NCBI GenBank assembly: GCA_903916595.1
Contig: CAIWXI010000166.1
Coordinates: 1-33,646 of the forward strand
DNA: 33,646 nt
Direction: 5' to 3'
From: an uncultured Bacteroidales bacterium
GTDB lineage: Bacteria; Bacteroidota; Bacteroidia; Bacteroidales; FEN-979
Shown: positions 9,469 through 17,199 of the stretch, piece after piece
Layout of the letters: each line of letters begins with the position of its first letter
Position numbering within the stretch: position 1 is the stretch's first letter
Notes under the pieces: generated by a model
Told to the model about the DNA's origin: nothing
Databases searched by the model: none
The model's input: the letters and a program-made list of their open reading frames with translations, nothing else
Position numbers and translations under genes: made by a program

Positions 9469-11439
9469 ATGGAACTCTGGGTAGGCGCTATGAATCTTGG
9501 TTTTCTCTATGCCTTTATGGCTCTGGGGACCTTTATTACCTACCGTTATTTTAATATCGCCGATATCACCATCGACGGGAGTTTTACTCTGGGCGCTGCC
9601 ACGGGCGCCATTCTGATCGTCGACGGATGGAATCCTTTTCTTGTACTTCCTGTTTCCTTTCTTGCCGGAGCCTGCGCGGGCTTTGTCACCGGGTTTATAC
9701 ACACTCGTTTCAAAATCGATAGTTTGCTTGCAGGTATTCTGGTGATGACCGGACTGTATTCTGTGAACCTGCATGTGATGGGCCGGTCAAATGTACCTCT
9801 TATGAATCATCCCACCTTTGAAACGGCGCTCACCCGAATCAACCCGGGACTCCCTCAGGAAGTATGGATAGGACTTGTTCTGATTATCGTGATGACCCTC
9901 ATGTGGGCGCTTCTGACTGCTTTTCTGAAATCCGACCTCGGGCTTACCATGCTTGCCACAGGGAACAACCCGGTGATGATCTCGGCCCAGGGAGTCAGCA
10001 CAGACCGGATGAAGATATTAGGGATCACCCTGGCCAACGGCCTGGTGGGTTTGTCGGGTATCCTTGTAGCCCAGTACCAGGGCTTTGCTGATATCGGTAT
10101 GGGTATAGGCTCAATCATTTACAGTCTTGCAGCAGTGATCATCGGTCAGGCTCTTTTCCGCGGCCGTAAGGTATGGCTTTCGGTACTCGGGGTTATCTGC
10201 GGGGCCGTGATCTTCCGCCTGGCGGTGGCTGTCGCTCTGAAAATAGGCTTCAACCCCAATGACCTTAAGATTCTTACCGCATTGTTCGTTCTTCTCACTC
10301 TGGTGATCTCATATTCCCTCAAGAATGATCAGAAAGATAATGGGAAAATGCGGATGTGGATCAGGAAAAACCGCAGGCTGTTGTTCGCTTTGTTTGCCAT
10401 TGCGTTGCTTGGCTGGTTTGCCTGGAAAAGCTTTTATAATCAATCAAGCCAGGACCATTCTGCAAAAAAGACCAGGATAGGTATCGTCATCGCAAACCAG
10501 AGCGATTTGCTGATGAAGACCCGCGACGGCTTTCGGGAGGAGATGACGCGGCTTGGATATAAAGAAGGTGTTAATTGCGAGATTCATGAGGTGAATGCCG
10601 AAGGCGACATCCCTTCAAATAAAACCATTGTAGACCATCTTATTGCTGACCATACCGATCTTTTTCTTTCGATTTCTTCGGCCTCCACCCAGGCGATAAT
10701 CAACAAAGTCAAAGACAAACCTGTCGTATTTGCAACGGTGGCCGATCCATTCATCCTTGGTGCCGGCAGTTCGCCTGTAAACCATCCGGCAAATGTTACC
10801 GGAACATACGGCCATGCCCCGGTAGGCGAACTGCTGCGGATTCTGTCGACGATGTATCCCGGGCCCCGCAGAATCGGCACGATATACAATCCTGGCTTTC
10901 CAAATACAAAAGTCAACCTGGGTGACCTTAAGCGGGAGATAAAAACCTTTCCCCGGCTTACGCTCGAAGAGGCCAGTGTCAGCGGCACCAACGAGGTGCT
11001 GCAGGCTGCACAATCCCTTGCATCTAAGAATATCTGCGCCTTCGTACTCATCAACGACCTTACCGTGTTCAACGCCCTGGAGTCGGTGGTGAGGGTTTCA
11101 AAAGCCCATAAAATTCCCATTTTCGCCAATGATGCCGATTGCCTGGATAAAGGAGCCCTGCTCGTGTATGGGTATGAATATTATACCAGCGGGGTCCAGG
11201 CTGCCCGTATGGCCGATCGTATTATTCGCGGCGAATCACCCGCAAACATCCCGTATGAACGTTTTGCGCACACCCTGCTCGGGATAAATAAAGACCTTGT
11301 GAGGGAATATAGATTAAATGTTCCCGACAGCCTGGTCAAACGGGCTGAAGCTACTGTTTCAGGCGGTAAGTATTCAAAGAAAGCATATAAACTACCCCTT
11401 CGGACGTCAAGCGGCAAACCGGTTCAAACGCAAAAATGA
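9469..11439 (+). CDS. TrpY-type ABC permease fused to a TrpX-type substrate-binding domain, 656 aa
   Basis: Residues 1-285 are a polytopic permease of the LivH-like group paired with ABC_sub_bind proteins, with the subgroup-typical ADITIDGSFTLGA (31-43) and GNNPVMISAQG (165-175). A basic cytoplasmic stretch (RKNRR, 299-303) precedes one extra membrane helix (about 304-321), and residues about 336-625 are a complete ABC_sub_bind (PF04392-like) domain: KTRIGIVIANQSD, VVFATVADPFILGAG, NVTGTYGH, RRIGTIYNPGFPNT, and GALLVYGYEYYTSGVQAA. Topology therefore tethers the binding domain in the periplasm. In the usual systems these are two separate genes. The ATPase gene overlaps its stop by four bases. 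The related streptococcal TrpXYZ system takes up tryptophan; the ligand here is unknown. Confidence 0.93.
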   Translation: MELWVGAMNLGFLYAFMALGTFITYRYFNIADITIDGSFTLGAATGAILIVDGWNPFLVLPVSFLAGACAGFVTGFIHTRFKIDSLLAGILVMTGLYSVNLHVMGRSNVPLMNHPTFETALTRINPGLPQEVWIGLVLIIVMTLMWALLTAFLKSDLGLTMLATGNNPVMISAQGVSTDRMKILGITLANGLVGLSGILVAQYQGFADIGMGIGSIIYSLAAVIIGQALFRGRKVWLSVLGVICGAVIFRLAVAVALKIGFNPNDLKILTALFVLLTLVISYSLKNDQKDNGKMRMWIRKNRRLLFALFAIALLGWFAWKSFYNQSSQDHSAKKTRIGIVIANQSDLLMKTRDGFREEMTRLGYKEGVNCEIHEVNAEGDIPSNKTIVDHLIADHTDLFLSISSASTQAIINKVKDKPVVFATVADPFILGAGSSPVNHPANVTGTYGHAPVGELLRILSTMYPGPRRIGTIYNPGFPNTKVNLGDLKREIKTFPRLTLEEASVSGTNEVLQAAQSLASKNICAFVLINDLTVFNALESVVRVSKAHKIPIFANDADCLDKGALLVYGYEYYTSGVQAARMADRIIRGESPANIPYERFAHTLLGINKDLVREYRLNVPDSLVKRAEATVSGGKYSKKAYKLPLRTSSGKPVQTQK

Positions 11440-12251
11440 TGATCGCACTGAAGAATATATCGGTAAGGTTTAACACGGGCACAGTGGATGAGGTGTTTGC
11501 CCTCAAAAACATCAGCCTCGAGATCGGCGGGAGTGAGTTTGTTACCGTGATAGGCACCAACGGCTCAGGCAAGTCAACCCTTTTAAATGTGGTTGCAGGG
11601 AATATCATGGCGGATGAGGGGCAGGTGCTGCTTAACGGCAGGGACATGACAAGGTTGCCATCATTTCGCAGGGCGGATGTACTTTCAAGAGTCTTTCAGA
11701 ACCCGTATATGAGCACTGCGCCCGATATGTCCATTGCCGAAAATCTTCTGATGGCCTGGCTTCGCGGTAAGACCCGCTACCCCCGCTTCAGCCTGAACAA
11801 AAAACTGATGGCCCTCTTCTCTGATCGTCTGCTGGAACTCGAGATGGGACTCGAAAGCCGCATGCATAATGCAGCCGGAACTTTATCGGGCGGACAACGA
11901 CAGGCTGTGACCCTTCTGATGGCCGTGCTGCAGAAACCCAAAATCCTATTGCTTGATGAACATACTGCCGCGCTGGACCCTAAAACTGCGGCTCAGGTAA
12001 GCAAGTTGACAACCCGGTTCATCGATGCCGGCCAACTCACGGCCCTTATGGTCACTCATTCTATGAAACAGGCTCTCGAAATGGGAAGCCGCATCATCAT
12101 GATGCACAAGGGTCAGATCATTTCAGATATTCCCGCAAAAGAAAAGGAATTACTTTCCGTTGAAGACCTGCTCGGAAAATTCGACAAAATAAGGAAGAAA
12201 GAAAAACTCACGCCCGAGATGCTGGCGAATTTCGTAAGGCAATACGTGTGA
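11436..12251 (+). CDS. ABC transporter ATPase of the TrpZ type, 271 aa
   Basis: This is the cytoplasmic nucleotide-binding subunit for the preceding fused permease. Walker A is GTNGSGKST (40-48), the Q-loop lies in VFQNP (86-90), the signature is LSGGQRQ (150-156), Walker B is ILLLDEHTAALDP (170-182) and the H-loop is His208. The His in DEHTAALD replaces the usual Pro, a trait I associate with ATPases that partner ABC_sub_bind systems. Its length is normal for the family. It closes the six-gene plus-strand operon that begins at 3881. A repeat-filled gap of about 95 bases separates it from the convergent GNAT gene. Confidence 0.95.
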   Translation: MMIALKNISVRFNTGTVDEVFALKNISLEIGGSEFVTVIGTNGSGKSTLLNVVAGNIMADEGQVLLNGRDMTRLPSFRRADVLSRVFQNPYMSTAPDMSIAENLLMAWLRGKTRYPRFSLNKKLMALFSDRLLELEMGLESRMHNAAGTLSGGQRQAVTLLMAVLQKPKILLLDEHTAALDPKTAAQVSKLTTRFIDAGQLTALMVTHSMKQALEMGSRIIMMHKGQIISDIPAKEKELLSVEDLLGKFDKIRKKEKLTPEMLANFVRQYV

Positions 12252-12345
12252 GAAAATGGTGAAATGGTGAAAAATTAAATGGTGAAATGGTGAAAATCGT
12301 AATTCGTAAATCTGATATATGCTATCTGCTATCTGCTATCAGATG
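12252..12345. repeat. Intergenic tandem 8-bp and 7-bp repeats, copy A
   Basis: The convergent gap between the ATPase and GNAT genes is almost entirely repetitive. Bases 12252-12299 are imperfect copies of the octamer GGTGAAAT. Bases 12321-12341 are three heptamers, GCTATCT twice and then GCTATCA. The same two repeat types recur in the same order at 12836-12920, so this is a family rather than chance low complexity. No open frame or clear terminator is visible. Confidence 0.75.
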
Positions 12346-12834
12346 TCAGAACCTGTAAACGTAAACCATCTTCGCATCGCTGGCCTTATAATAATCACGG
12401 ATCTCGGCTTCCAGCGAATATCCGAAGCTGAGGTAAAATTTGCGGGTTGGGGTATATTTTTCAAGACCGGAGGTCTCAGCAATCACGTATTTTCCGCCAA
12501 GTTCCCTGATGATCTGGTGGGTTTTTTCAAGGATGATTTTTCCAATGCCTTTTCCCCTGTAATCGTTATGAGTGATGATCCAGAACAGGTCATAGCCGGC
12601 CTCGGTACCCATTATATGTCCGTAACATGTATATGAAACAGGTTTTCCGTCGATCTCTGCAAAAAGGAATTTATATTCACTGTGTTCACCGTTGATCAGG
12701 CCATCTTCGATCAGTTCAACAGCAACCGGGATCTCGAAATCGTAAAAGAATCCTGTTGATTCGGCCATCTCTTTCACAGCCTCAGCATCTCCTGGATGGA
12801 CGTGGTGTCGGAAGGTTATTGTTAGTTCTTTCAT
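12346..12834 (-). CDS. GNAT-family N-acetyltransferase, 162 aa
   Basis: The compact GNAT fold has the acetyl-CoA pyrophosphate-binding motif NDYRGKGIGKII (90-101), preceded by the beta-strand DLFWIITH and followed by the typical C-terminal FYLSFGYSLEAEIRDYY. It would transfer an acetyl group from acetyl-CoA to an amine. It is the last gene of a minus-strand run with two ATP-grasp ligases and a lysine 2,3-aminomutase-like enzyme. An N-acetylation or N-acylation step on the cluster's product is therefore plausible, although the about 90-base repeat-filled gap weakens the operon claim. It is clearly shorter than AblB beta-lysine acetyltransferases (about 270 residues), so I do not call it ablB. 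Confidence 0.87.
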   Translation of the reverse strand: MKELTITFRHHVHPGDAEAVKEMAESTGFFYDFEIPVAVELIEDGLINGEHSEYKFLFAEIDGKPVSYTCYGHIMGTEAGYDLFWIITHNDYRGKGIGKIILEKTHQIIRELGGKYVIAETSGLEKYTPTRKFYLSFGYSLEAEIRDYYKASDAKMVYVYRF

Positions 12835-12835
12835 A

Positions 12836-12920
12836 GGTGTGAAATGGGGAAATGGGGAAATGGTGAAATGGTGAAATGGTGAAATCTGCCATCTGATATC
12901 TGATATCTGATATCTGATGG
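12836..12920. repeat. Intergenic tandem 8-bp and 7-bp repeats, copy B
   Basis: Bases 12836-12886 contain about six copies of an octamer that is GGTGAAAT or GGGGAAAT. Bases 12891-12918 are four perfect copies of ATCTGAT. The junction 12884-12900 (ATCTGCCATCTGATATC) recurs exactly, inverted, at 24950-24966. It lies between the ATP-grasp and GNAT genes on the minus strand. Confidence 0.8.
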
Positions 12921-12924
12921 CGGC

Positions 12925-13902
12925 TTACTCCTTTAACGCATCTTCGATAATACGTTCGATGACTTGCGGAAATTTCAGTCCTGCCCGCTTTGTTGCAGCA
13001 ACATACCCGCTTTCCGGGGCAATGCAGGGATTGCCATTGACCTCCAGGATGTATGGCCTGCGGTCTTTGTCGACGCGGAAGTCGACTCTTACATAACCCC
13101 TGAGCTCAAAGGCGTTCCAGCATTTTATGGCAATGGTTTTAAGCTCTTCAACCAGGGGAAGGTCCTCTTTTTTATAGTGAAAGGTTCTCGGAGTGTGGGT
13201 GTATTCGAAAGAATCCTCGGTCCACTTGGCTTTGTAACCTACAATACGATGTTTTCCTTCGGGATAATCCTTGAACAGAATCTCGGCCGGGGGCATTACC
13301 TGGGGGCCATTTTTACCGCCAAGTACCGACAGGTTGAATTCACGGCCGTCGATATATTGTTCAATAAAGAATTCTTTGGAACTGAGCTTTTTAATCTTTT
13401 GAATATAGGCTTTATCGTTTCCCTTGAAGATGTTATCCTCGTCAAGGTTAAGGGAACCGTCTTCCCAAATCGGTTTTACAATATAGGTGTCGTTTTTTTT
13501 GAGGGTGTCAATCTCATCGAGTGTATACCAGTCGGAAGTGGGCAGGCCATAAAGTCTCATCTGCTTTTTGCCAAGGACTTTGCTGGTGGTCATAAACATG
13601 GCTTCGAGCTGTACTCCGGTGTAAGGAATTTTCAGGACATTCAGTATCGACGGGCTGATGTGAAGCAGGGCTCCGGTGCCTTCCATCATTTCGACCATAT
13701 TGAAAACCAGCAGGGGCTTTATCTTTTTAAGTTGAGCGATGACCACGTCGAGGTGGATGTCGAAGGGCACGTCTGTTGATTCATAGCCCAGTACTTTAAG
13801 GGCTTTGCTTATATGTTTTATCTGGCGGACTACATCCAGCTCATCTTCTTTCGGGTTTTCGCTCATCCTGTTATAGAGGAATACGATGCGGTTGTTTTTC
13901 AT
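12925..13902 (-). CDS. ATP-grasp ligase, D-Ala-D-Ala ligase-like, 325 aa (first of two)
   Basis: This is a cytoplasmic carboxylate-amine ligase of the ATP-grasp fold. The N-terminal domain ends near IPYTGVQLEAMFMTTSK; the ATP-binding part includes TYIVKPIWEDGS and FFIEQYIDGREFNLSVLGG; the metal-binding C-terminal core is VRVDFRVDKDRRPYILEVN followed by GNPCIAPESGY. The DxR...ExNxNP metal-site arrangement is intact, so it should be active. The canonical D-Ala ligase substrate loop is not evident, and a housekeeping Ddl is not expected in this context. It differs clearly from the neighbouring ATP-grasp, so the two are not recent duplicates. The likely role is amide or peptide-bond formation on a product of the KamA-type enzyme in the same run. 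Confidence 0.88.
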   Translation of the reverse strand: MKNNRIVFLYNRMSENPKEDELDVVRQIKHISKALKVLGYESTDVPFDIHLDVVIAQLKKIKPLLVFNMVEMMEGTGALLHISPSILNVLKIPYTGVQLEAMFMTTSKVLGKKQMRLYGLPTSDWYTLDEIDTLKKNDTYIVKPIWEDGSLNLDEDNIFKGNDKAYIQKIKKLSSKEFFIEQYIDGREFNLSVLGGKNGPQVMPPAEILFKDYPEGKHRIVGYKAKWTEDSFEYTHTPRTFHYKKEDLPLVEELKTIAIKCWNAFELRGYVRVDFRVDKDRRPYILEVNGNPCIAPESGYVAATKRAGLKFPQVIERIIEDALKE

Positions 13903-13914
13903 GGCAAAATTGCT

Positions 13915-13975
13915 AAATGGTAAAATGGCGAAATGGTGAAATTCATTCAGTCCTTCAATCCTTCAATCCTTCCAT
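13915..13975. repeat. Degenerate octamer repeats between and into the two ATP-grasp genes
   Basis: Bases 13915-13941 are degenerate AAATGGTG-type repeats like those at 12252 and 12836. Bases 13952-13975 are three copies of CCTTCAAT (the third has one mismatch), and they overlap the last six codons and the stop of the ATP-grasp gene that ends at 13955. Confidence 0.6.
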
Positions 13976-14932
13976 CGCCGACTCCATGATCCACCGCATC
14001 AGCTGCAGGTAGGAAATTCCCTGGAGGTTGCAGATGATCGGCAGGTCGGAATGTTCGGGATGAAGTCCTGCGAGGGGGTTCACTTCCATGAAACCCGGGT
14101 TGCCGTTGGCATCAAGGCGAAGGTCAACTCTTCCTCCATCGCGGCAGTTCAGGGCTCTCCAGGCATCGAGGGAGACTTGTGCGCAGCGTTGGGCAAGTTC
14201 GTCATTGACAATCCTGTATACCACACGTTCTTCACATTCCTCTTTATTTATATAGGTGTACGCATCTGCTTCTGCATCCGGGTTAAGTATAACTTCCATC
14301 ACGCCCACCGACCGGGCTTTTTCGCCGGTTCCGACTATCCCGACAGTAAATTCGCGGCCGGGAAGGTAGGTCTCAATGATCAGTCCCTGTGCAAAGCGGG
14401 GGAGGAGTTCCAGGCAGGTTAATTCCAGTTCTTCGGGCGTATTTACCTTGCTTCTCGAGTCAATTCCTTTGCCGGTGCCTTCTCCAAGGGGTTTAACAAA
14501 GAGGGGATATGGGAGATTAACCGAAGCGATATCCGCCTTCACCATAACTACAGCAAAATCGGGTGTTGGAACGCCACAGTCTCTCACAACATGTTTGGTC
14601 ATTCCCTTATGCAATGTAAGAGCGAGCACCAGTGGGCCGGAAAAAACATAGGGAATGTTGTAGGCATCGAGTAAGGCGGGAACCTGGGCTTCGCGTCCAA
14701 TCCCGTACATGCCTTCGCAGATATTGAATACCAAATCCCAGCGTTCGCCAGAGGCAAGTCGTTGAACAAGATGCCGCACATGCCCAATCCTTACGGTAGT
14801 ATAACCTAATTGCTGAATTGTGTCATCAATGGCTTCAACCGTACTTTCGCGGTCAAATTCTGCTGTTTCCTCTTCAGAAAAACCTTCTTTCAGATAATCT
14901 GACCGCAGGTCGTACGTAAGTCCGACTACCAT
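13955..14932 (-). CDS. ATP-grasp ligase, D-Ala-D-Ala ligase-like, 325 aa (second of two)
   Basis: This ligase is of the D-Ala-D-Ala-ligase-like ATP-grasp group. Visible blocks are DLVFNICEGMYGIGREAQVP (66-85), IPYVFSGPLVLALTLHKG, YPLFVKPLGEGTGKGI (ATP-binding strand and glycine-rich loop), LIIETYLPGREFTVGIVG, and the C-terminal metal core GRVDLRLDANGNPGFMEVN with PLAGLHPEHSDLP. All the usual ATP- and Mg-binding positions appear intact. It starts 3 bases after the aminomutase stop on the same strand, so the two are translationally close and surely co-transcribed. The 3' end lies inside an 8-bp tandem repeat. It probably uses an amino acid or short peptide, perhaps the beta-amino acid made by the upstream enzyme; this is inference. 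Confidence 0.9.
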   Translation of the reverse strand: MVVGLTYDLRSDYLKEGFSEEETAEFDRESTVEAIDDTIQQLGYTTVRIGHVRHLVQRLASGERWDLVFNICEGMYGIGREAQVPALLDAYNIPYVFSGPLVLALTLHKGMTKHVVRDCGVPTPDFAVVMVKADIASVNLPYPLFVKPLGEGTGKGIDSRSKVNTPEELELTCLELLPRFAQGLIIETYLPGREFTVGIVGTGEKARSVGVMEVILNPDAEADAYTYINKEECEERVVYRIVNDELAQRCAQVSLDAWRALNCRDGGRVDLRLDANGNPGFMEVNPLAGLHPEHSDLPIICNLQGISYLQLMRWIMESAMEGLKD

Positions 14933-14935
14933 AAG

Positions 14936-16204
14936 TTAAGAGAGATCGGGGTAACGGAATTCCTTGTTTTCGAAATTCCTGAGTTTCACGTAACCGTCTT
15001 CGTCGCGGCCTATGTAGTAATCGGGCAGGAGAGGGATTTTTCCGCCCCCTCCAGGTGCATCCACCACATAGGTTGGAATGGCATACCCGCTGGTATGTCC
15101 TCTCAGGCCTTCCATGATTTCCAGGCCTTTCTGGATAGAGGTCCTGAAATGGCCCGAGCCAAGGACCGGATCGCACTGGTAGAGATAATACGGTTTAACC
15201 CTTGCCCGCAAAAGCGTATGCATGAGGTTTTTCATGGCCTCGATATCGTCGTTGATGCCTTTCAGAAGTACGGTCTGGCTTCCCAGAGGGATCCCGGCGT
15301 TGGCGAGCTTTTCGCAGGCTTCCCTGACTTCCGGTGTCATCTCGTCGGCATGAGTGAAATGGATGCTGAGGAAAAGAGGATGGTATTTCTTAAGCATATT
15401 CACCAGGGGACGCGTGATGCGCTGTGGCATTACCACCGGCACTTTCGTGCCTATGCGGATGATTTCTACATGAGGGATGCAACGTAGCCGCGAAAGCAGA
15501 TATTCGAGGTGAAGATCAGGCATTGTAAGCGGATCGCCTCCGGAGATCAGCACATCGCGGATTTCCTTATGATTCTGGATGTAGTCCAACCCGGCTTCCC
15601 AGGCTTTGACGCCGACATGGCATTTGTCCTTGGCCACCATTCGGGTGCGGGTACAATATCTGCAGTATGTTGAACAGAATCCGGTTACCAGGAACAGCAC
15701 GCGGTCGGGATAGCGGTGTACTATATTTTCGACGGGACTATCATGTTCTTCTGAAAGCGGATCAGCGTTTTCGCCCGGATGAACTATAAATTCATCGAAA
15801 ACAGGCACTACGCTTTTGCGTAAGGGATGATCGGCATTCGTCCGGTCGAGCAGGCTAATATAATATGGAGTTATTCTGAGGGGCAGCGAGTGATTGTTGC
15901 CATCGGGCTTTACTTCATTGTCGGAGAGATTGATGAACCTCGAAAGTTGCTGAATTGAACGGGCACTGTTTTTGATCTGCCAATGCCAGTTATTCCAGTC
16001 CCTGATCGTTGCTTCAGGGAAATATTCCTGCAGAAAGGCAAGAGAACGTTCAGAAGTTAAAGATTTGTCGCGATCTGTGCGGGATTTGAGGTATTCATCT
16101 AAAAACGAGGCTTCATCTATGAAGGATTGTTTACTTGGAGGTTCTTCGTCTTCGGGGAGTTCAGGACGAGGAAGGGCCAGCTTCTCGTTGGGGGATTTTT
16201 CCAT
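14936..16204 (-). CDS. KamA-family radical SAM aminomutase (lysine 2,3-aminomutase-like), 422 aa
   Basis: The radical SAM cluster motif CSTYCRYC gives Cys177, Cys181 and Cys184, followed by the SAM-binding SGGDPL (221-226). The PLP lysine is Lys389 in DAPGGGGK. Asp345 and Asp382 are spaced exactly like the lysine-epsilon-amine ligands Asp293 and Asp330 of clostridial lysine 2,3-aminomutase (37 residues apart, with the PLP Lys seven after the second), so L-lysine to L-beta-lysine is the best guess. The protein has the long-form C-terminus and a somewhat extended, charged N-terminus, which separates it from the shorter EpmB. It heads a minus-strand run with two ATP-grasp ligases and a GNAT enzyme. 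AblB, the usual partner for acetyl-beta-lysine osmolyte synthesis, is absent. Confidence 0.92.
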   Translation of the reverse strand: MEKSPNEKLALPRPELPEDEEPPSKQSFIDEASFLDEYLKSRTDRDKSLTSERSLAFLQEYFPEATIRDWNNWHWQIKNSARSIQQLSRFINLSDNEVKPDGNNHSLPLRITPYYISLLDRTNADHPLRKSVVPVFDEFIVHPGENADPLSEEHDSPVENIVHRYPDRVLFLVTGFCSTYCRYCTRTRMVAKDKCHVGVKAWEAGLDYIQNHKEIRDVLISGGDPLTMPDLHLEYLLSRLRCIPHVEIIRIGTKVPVVMPQRITRPLVNMLKKYHPLFLSIHFTHADEMTPEVREACEKLANAGIPLGSQTVLLKGINDDIEAMKNLMHTLLRARVKPYYLYQCDPVLGSGHFRTSIQKGLEIMEGLRGHTSGYAIPTYVVDAPGGGGKIPLLPDYYIGRDEDGYVKLRNFENKEFRYPDLS

Positions 16205-16335
16205 TGCGGTTTTTAAATATTTAATTAATATTAATATGAAAAAATTTATTCTTAATTATTTCAGATGAATTAACGTTGAAATTATAGATTATTATATAAT
16301 GGAAGAATAAACATTTTATATTTATTTTTCGCGTA

Positions 16336-16343
16336 CAAAAATA
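16336..16343 (-). promoter_or_regulatory. Candidate -7 box for the aminomutase gene cluster
   Basis: Read on the minus strand the bases are TATTTTTG, a full match to TAnnTTTG. It lies about 130 bases upstream of the aminomutase ATG within an AT-rich divergent intergenic region. No convincing -33 TTG was found at the expected distance, and such boxes arise by chance in AT-rich DNA. Confidence 0.25.
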
Positions 16344-16369
16344 CATCGCAAATAGCCGGTATTTTTATT

Positions 16370-16377
16370 TAATTTTG
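16370..16377 (+). promoter_or_regulatory. Candidate -7 box for the alpha/beta hydrolase gene
   Basis: TAATTTTG matches the Bacteroidota -7 consensus TAnnTTTG and would place transcription start about 45 bases before the hydrolase ATG at 16429. No TTG sits at the usual -33 distance, so confidence is modest. Confidence 0.35.
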
Positions 16378-16428
16378 ACAATTATAGTATATTTTATTAA
16401 CAGGCATTTGTTAATAAGCTCACACTGG

Positions 16429-17199
16429 ATGAAGCTGTTTTACAGGCAATTTGGAAGCGGTCCGCCCATGGTCATACTTCATGGACTGTTTGGTATTTCC
16501 GACAATTGGGTAAGCATTGCGCGTACACTCGGCGAATGGTACACTGTTTACGTTCCTGACCTTCGCAATCACGGGCAGTCACCGCATAGTGAAGTTTTTG
16601 ATTTTAATGCCCTGGAGGATGACCTGCTTGAGCTCACCGAAGAATTCTCCCTTAACAATTTCATATTGATTGGACATTCTCTGGGTGGGAAAACAGCAAT
16701 GTATTTCGCTCTCCATCATCCGCAGTCAATAAAAAAGCTGATCGTTGTGGATATCGGTCTGAAAAAGGCCCCGGTAAATACTGAGCATCAGATGCTGATC
16801 AATGCGATGCTTGGTGTTGATTTTTCGAGAGCAAAGGCTCGTTCCGACGTGGATCGTCAGCTTGAAGTGGCGGTGACCAGCCAACGTTTACGGCAGTTTC
16901 TGCTGAAAAATGTGTATTGGCGCGACAGCCGTACCCTGGACTGGAGGCTGAACCTGCAAGTTATAAATGAGAATCTTCTTAATATTTTCGAGGGAGTTGA
17001 TATTCCCGCCCGCTATACCGGGCCTGCTTTATTTATCAGGGGTGGCCGTTCCGGTTATTTACGGGAGGAGGATCTGGAGGAGTTGAAAAAAAAATTCCCC
17101 GGTGCTTTGGTGAAGACCATTCCGGAGGCCGGACATTGGGTTCACGCGGATTCACCCGGGGAATTTCTGGAAGCCGTAAAGGATTTCCTTGATCAGTAA
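16429..17199 (+). CDS. Alpha/beta hydrolase (esterase, YbfF-like), 256 aa
   Basis: This is a cytoplasmic hydrolase with the oxyanion region MVILHGLFGISDNW (14-27), the PDLRNHGQS strand-loop (43-51), the nucleophile elbow GHSLGGK with Ser84 (82-88), and the catalytic His236 in AGHWVHADSP. The acid residue is not certain from sequence alone. I start at ATG 16429 because the resulting MKLFYRQFGSGPP matches the normal N-terminus of the family; upstream in-frame codons would overlap the likely promoter. Its size fits single-domain acyl esterases. Its last 7 bases overlap tail-to-tail with the convergent LiaF-like gene. Confidence 0.9.
   Translation: MKLFYRQFGSGPPMVILHGLFGISDNWVSIARTLGEWYTVYVPDLRNHGQSPHSEVFDFNALEDDLLELTEEFSLNNFILIGHSLGGKTAMYFALHHPQSIKKLIVVDIGLKKAPVNTEHQMLINAMLGVDFSRAKARSDVDRQLEVAVTSQRLRQFLLKNVYWRDSRTLDWRLNLQVINENLLNIFEGVDIPARYTGPALFIRGGRSGYLREEDLEELKKKFPGALVKTIPEAGHWVHADSPGEFLEAVKDFLDQ

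Noticed and set aside
12346-12834. ablB beta-lysine acetyltransferase
   Set aside because: It is far too short and separated by repeats; only a general GNAT call is supported.
12836-12920. CRISPR-like array
   Set aside because: Units are 7-8 bases in direct contact without spacers, and no cas genes are present.
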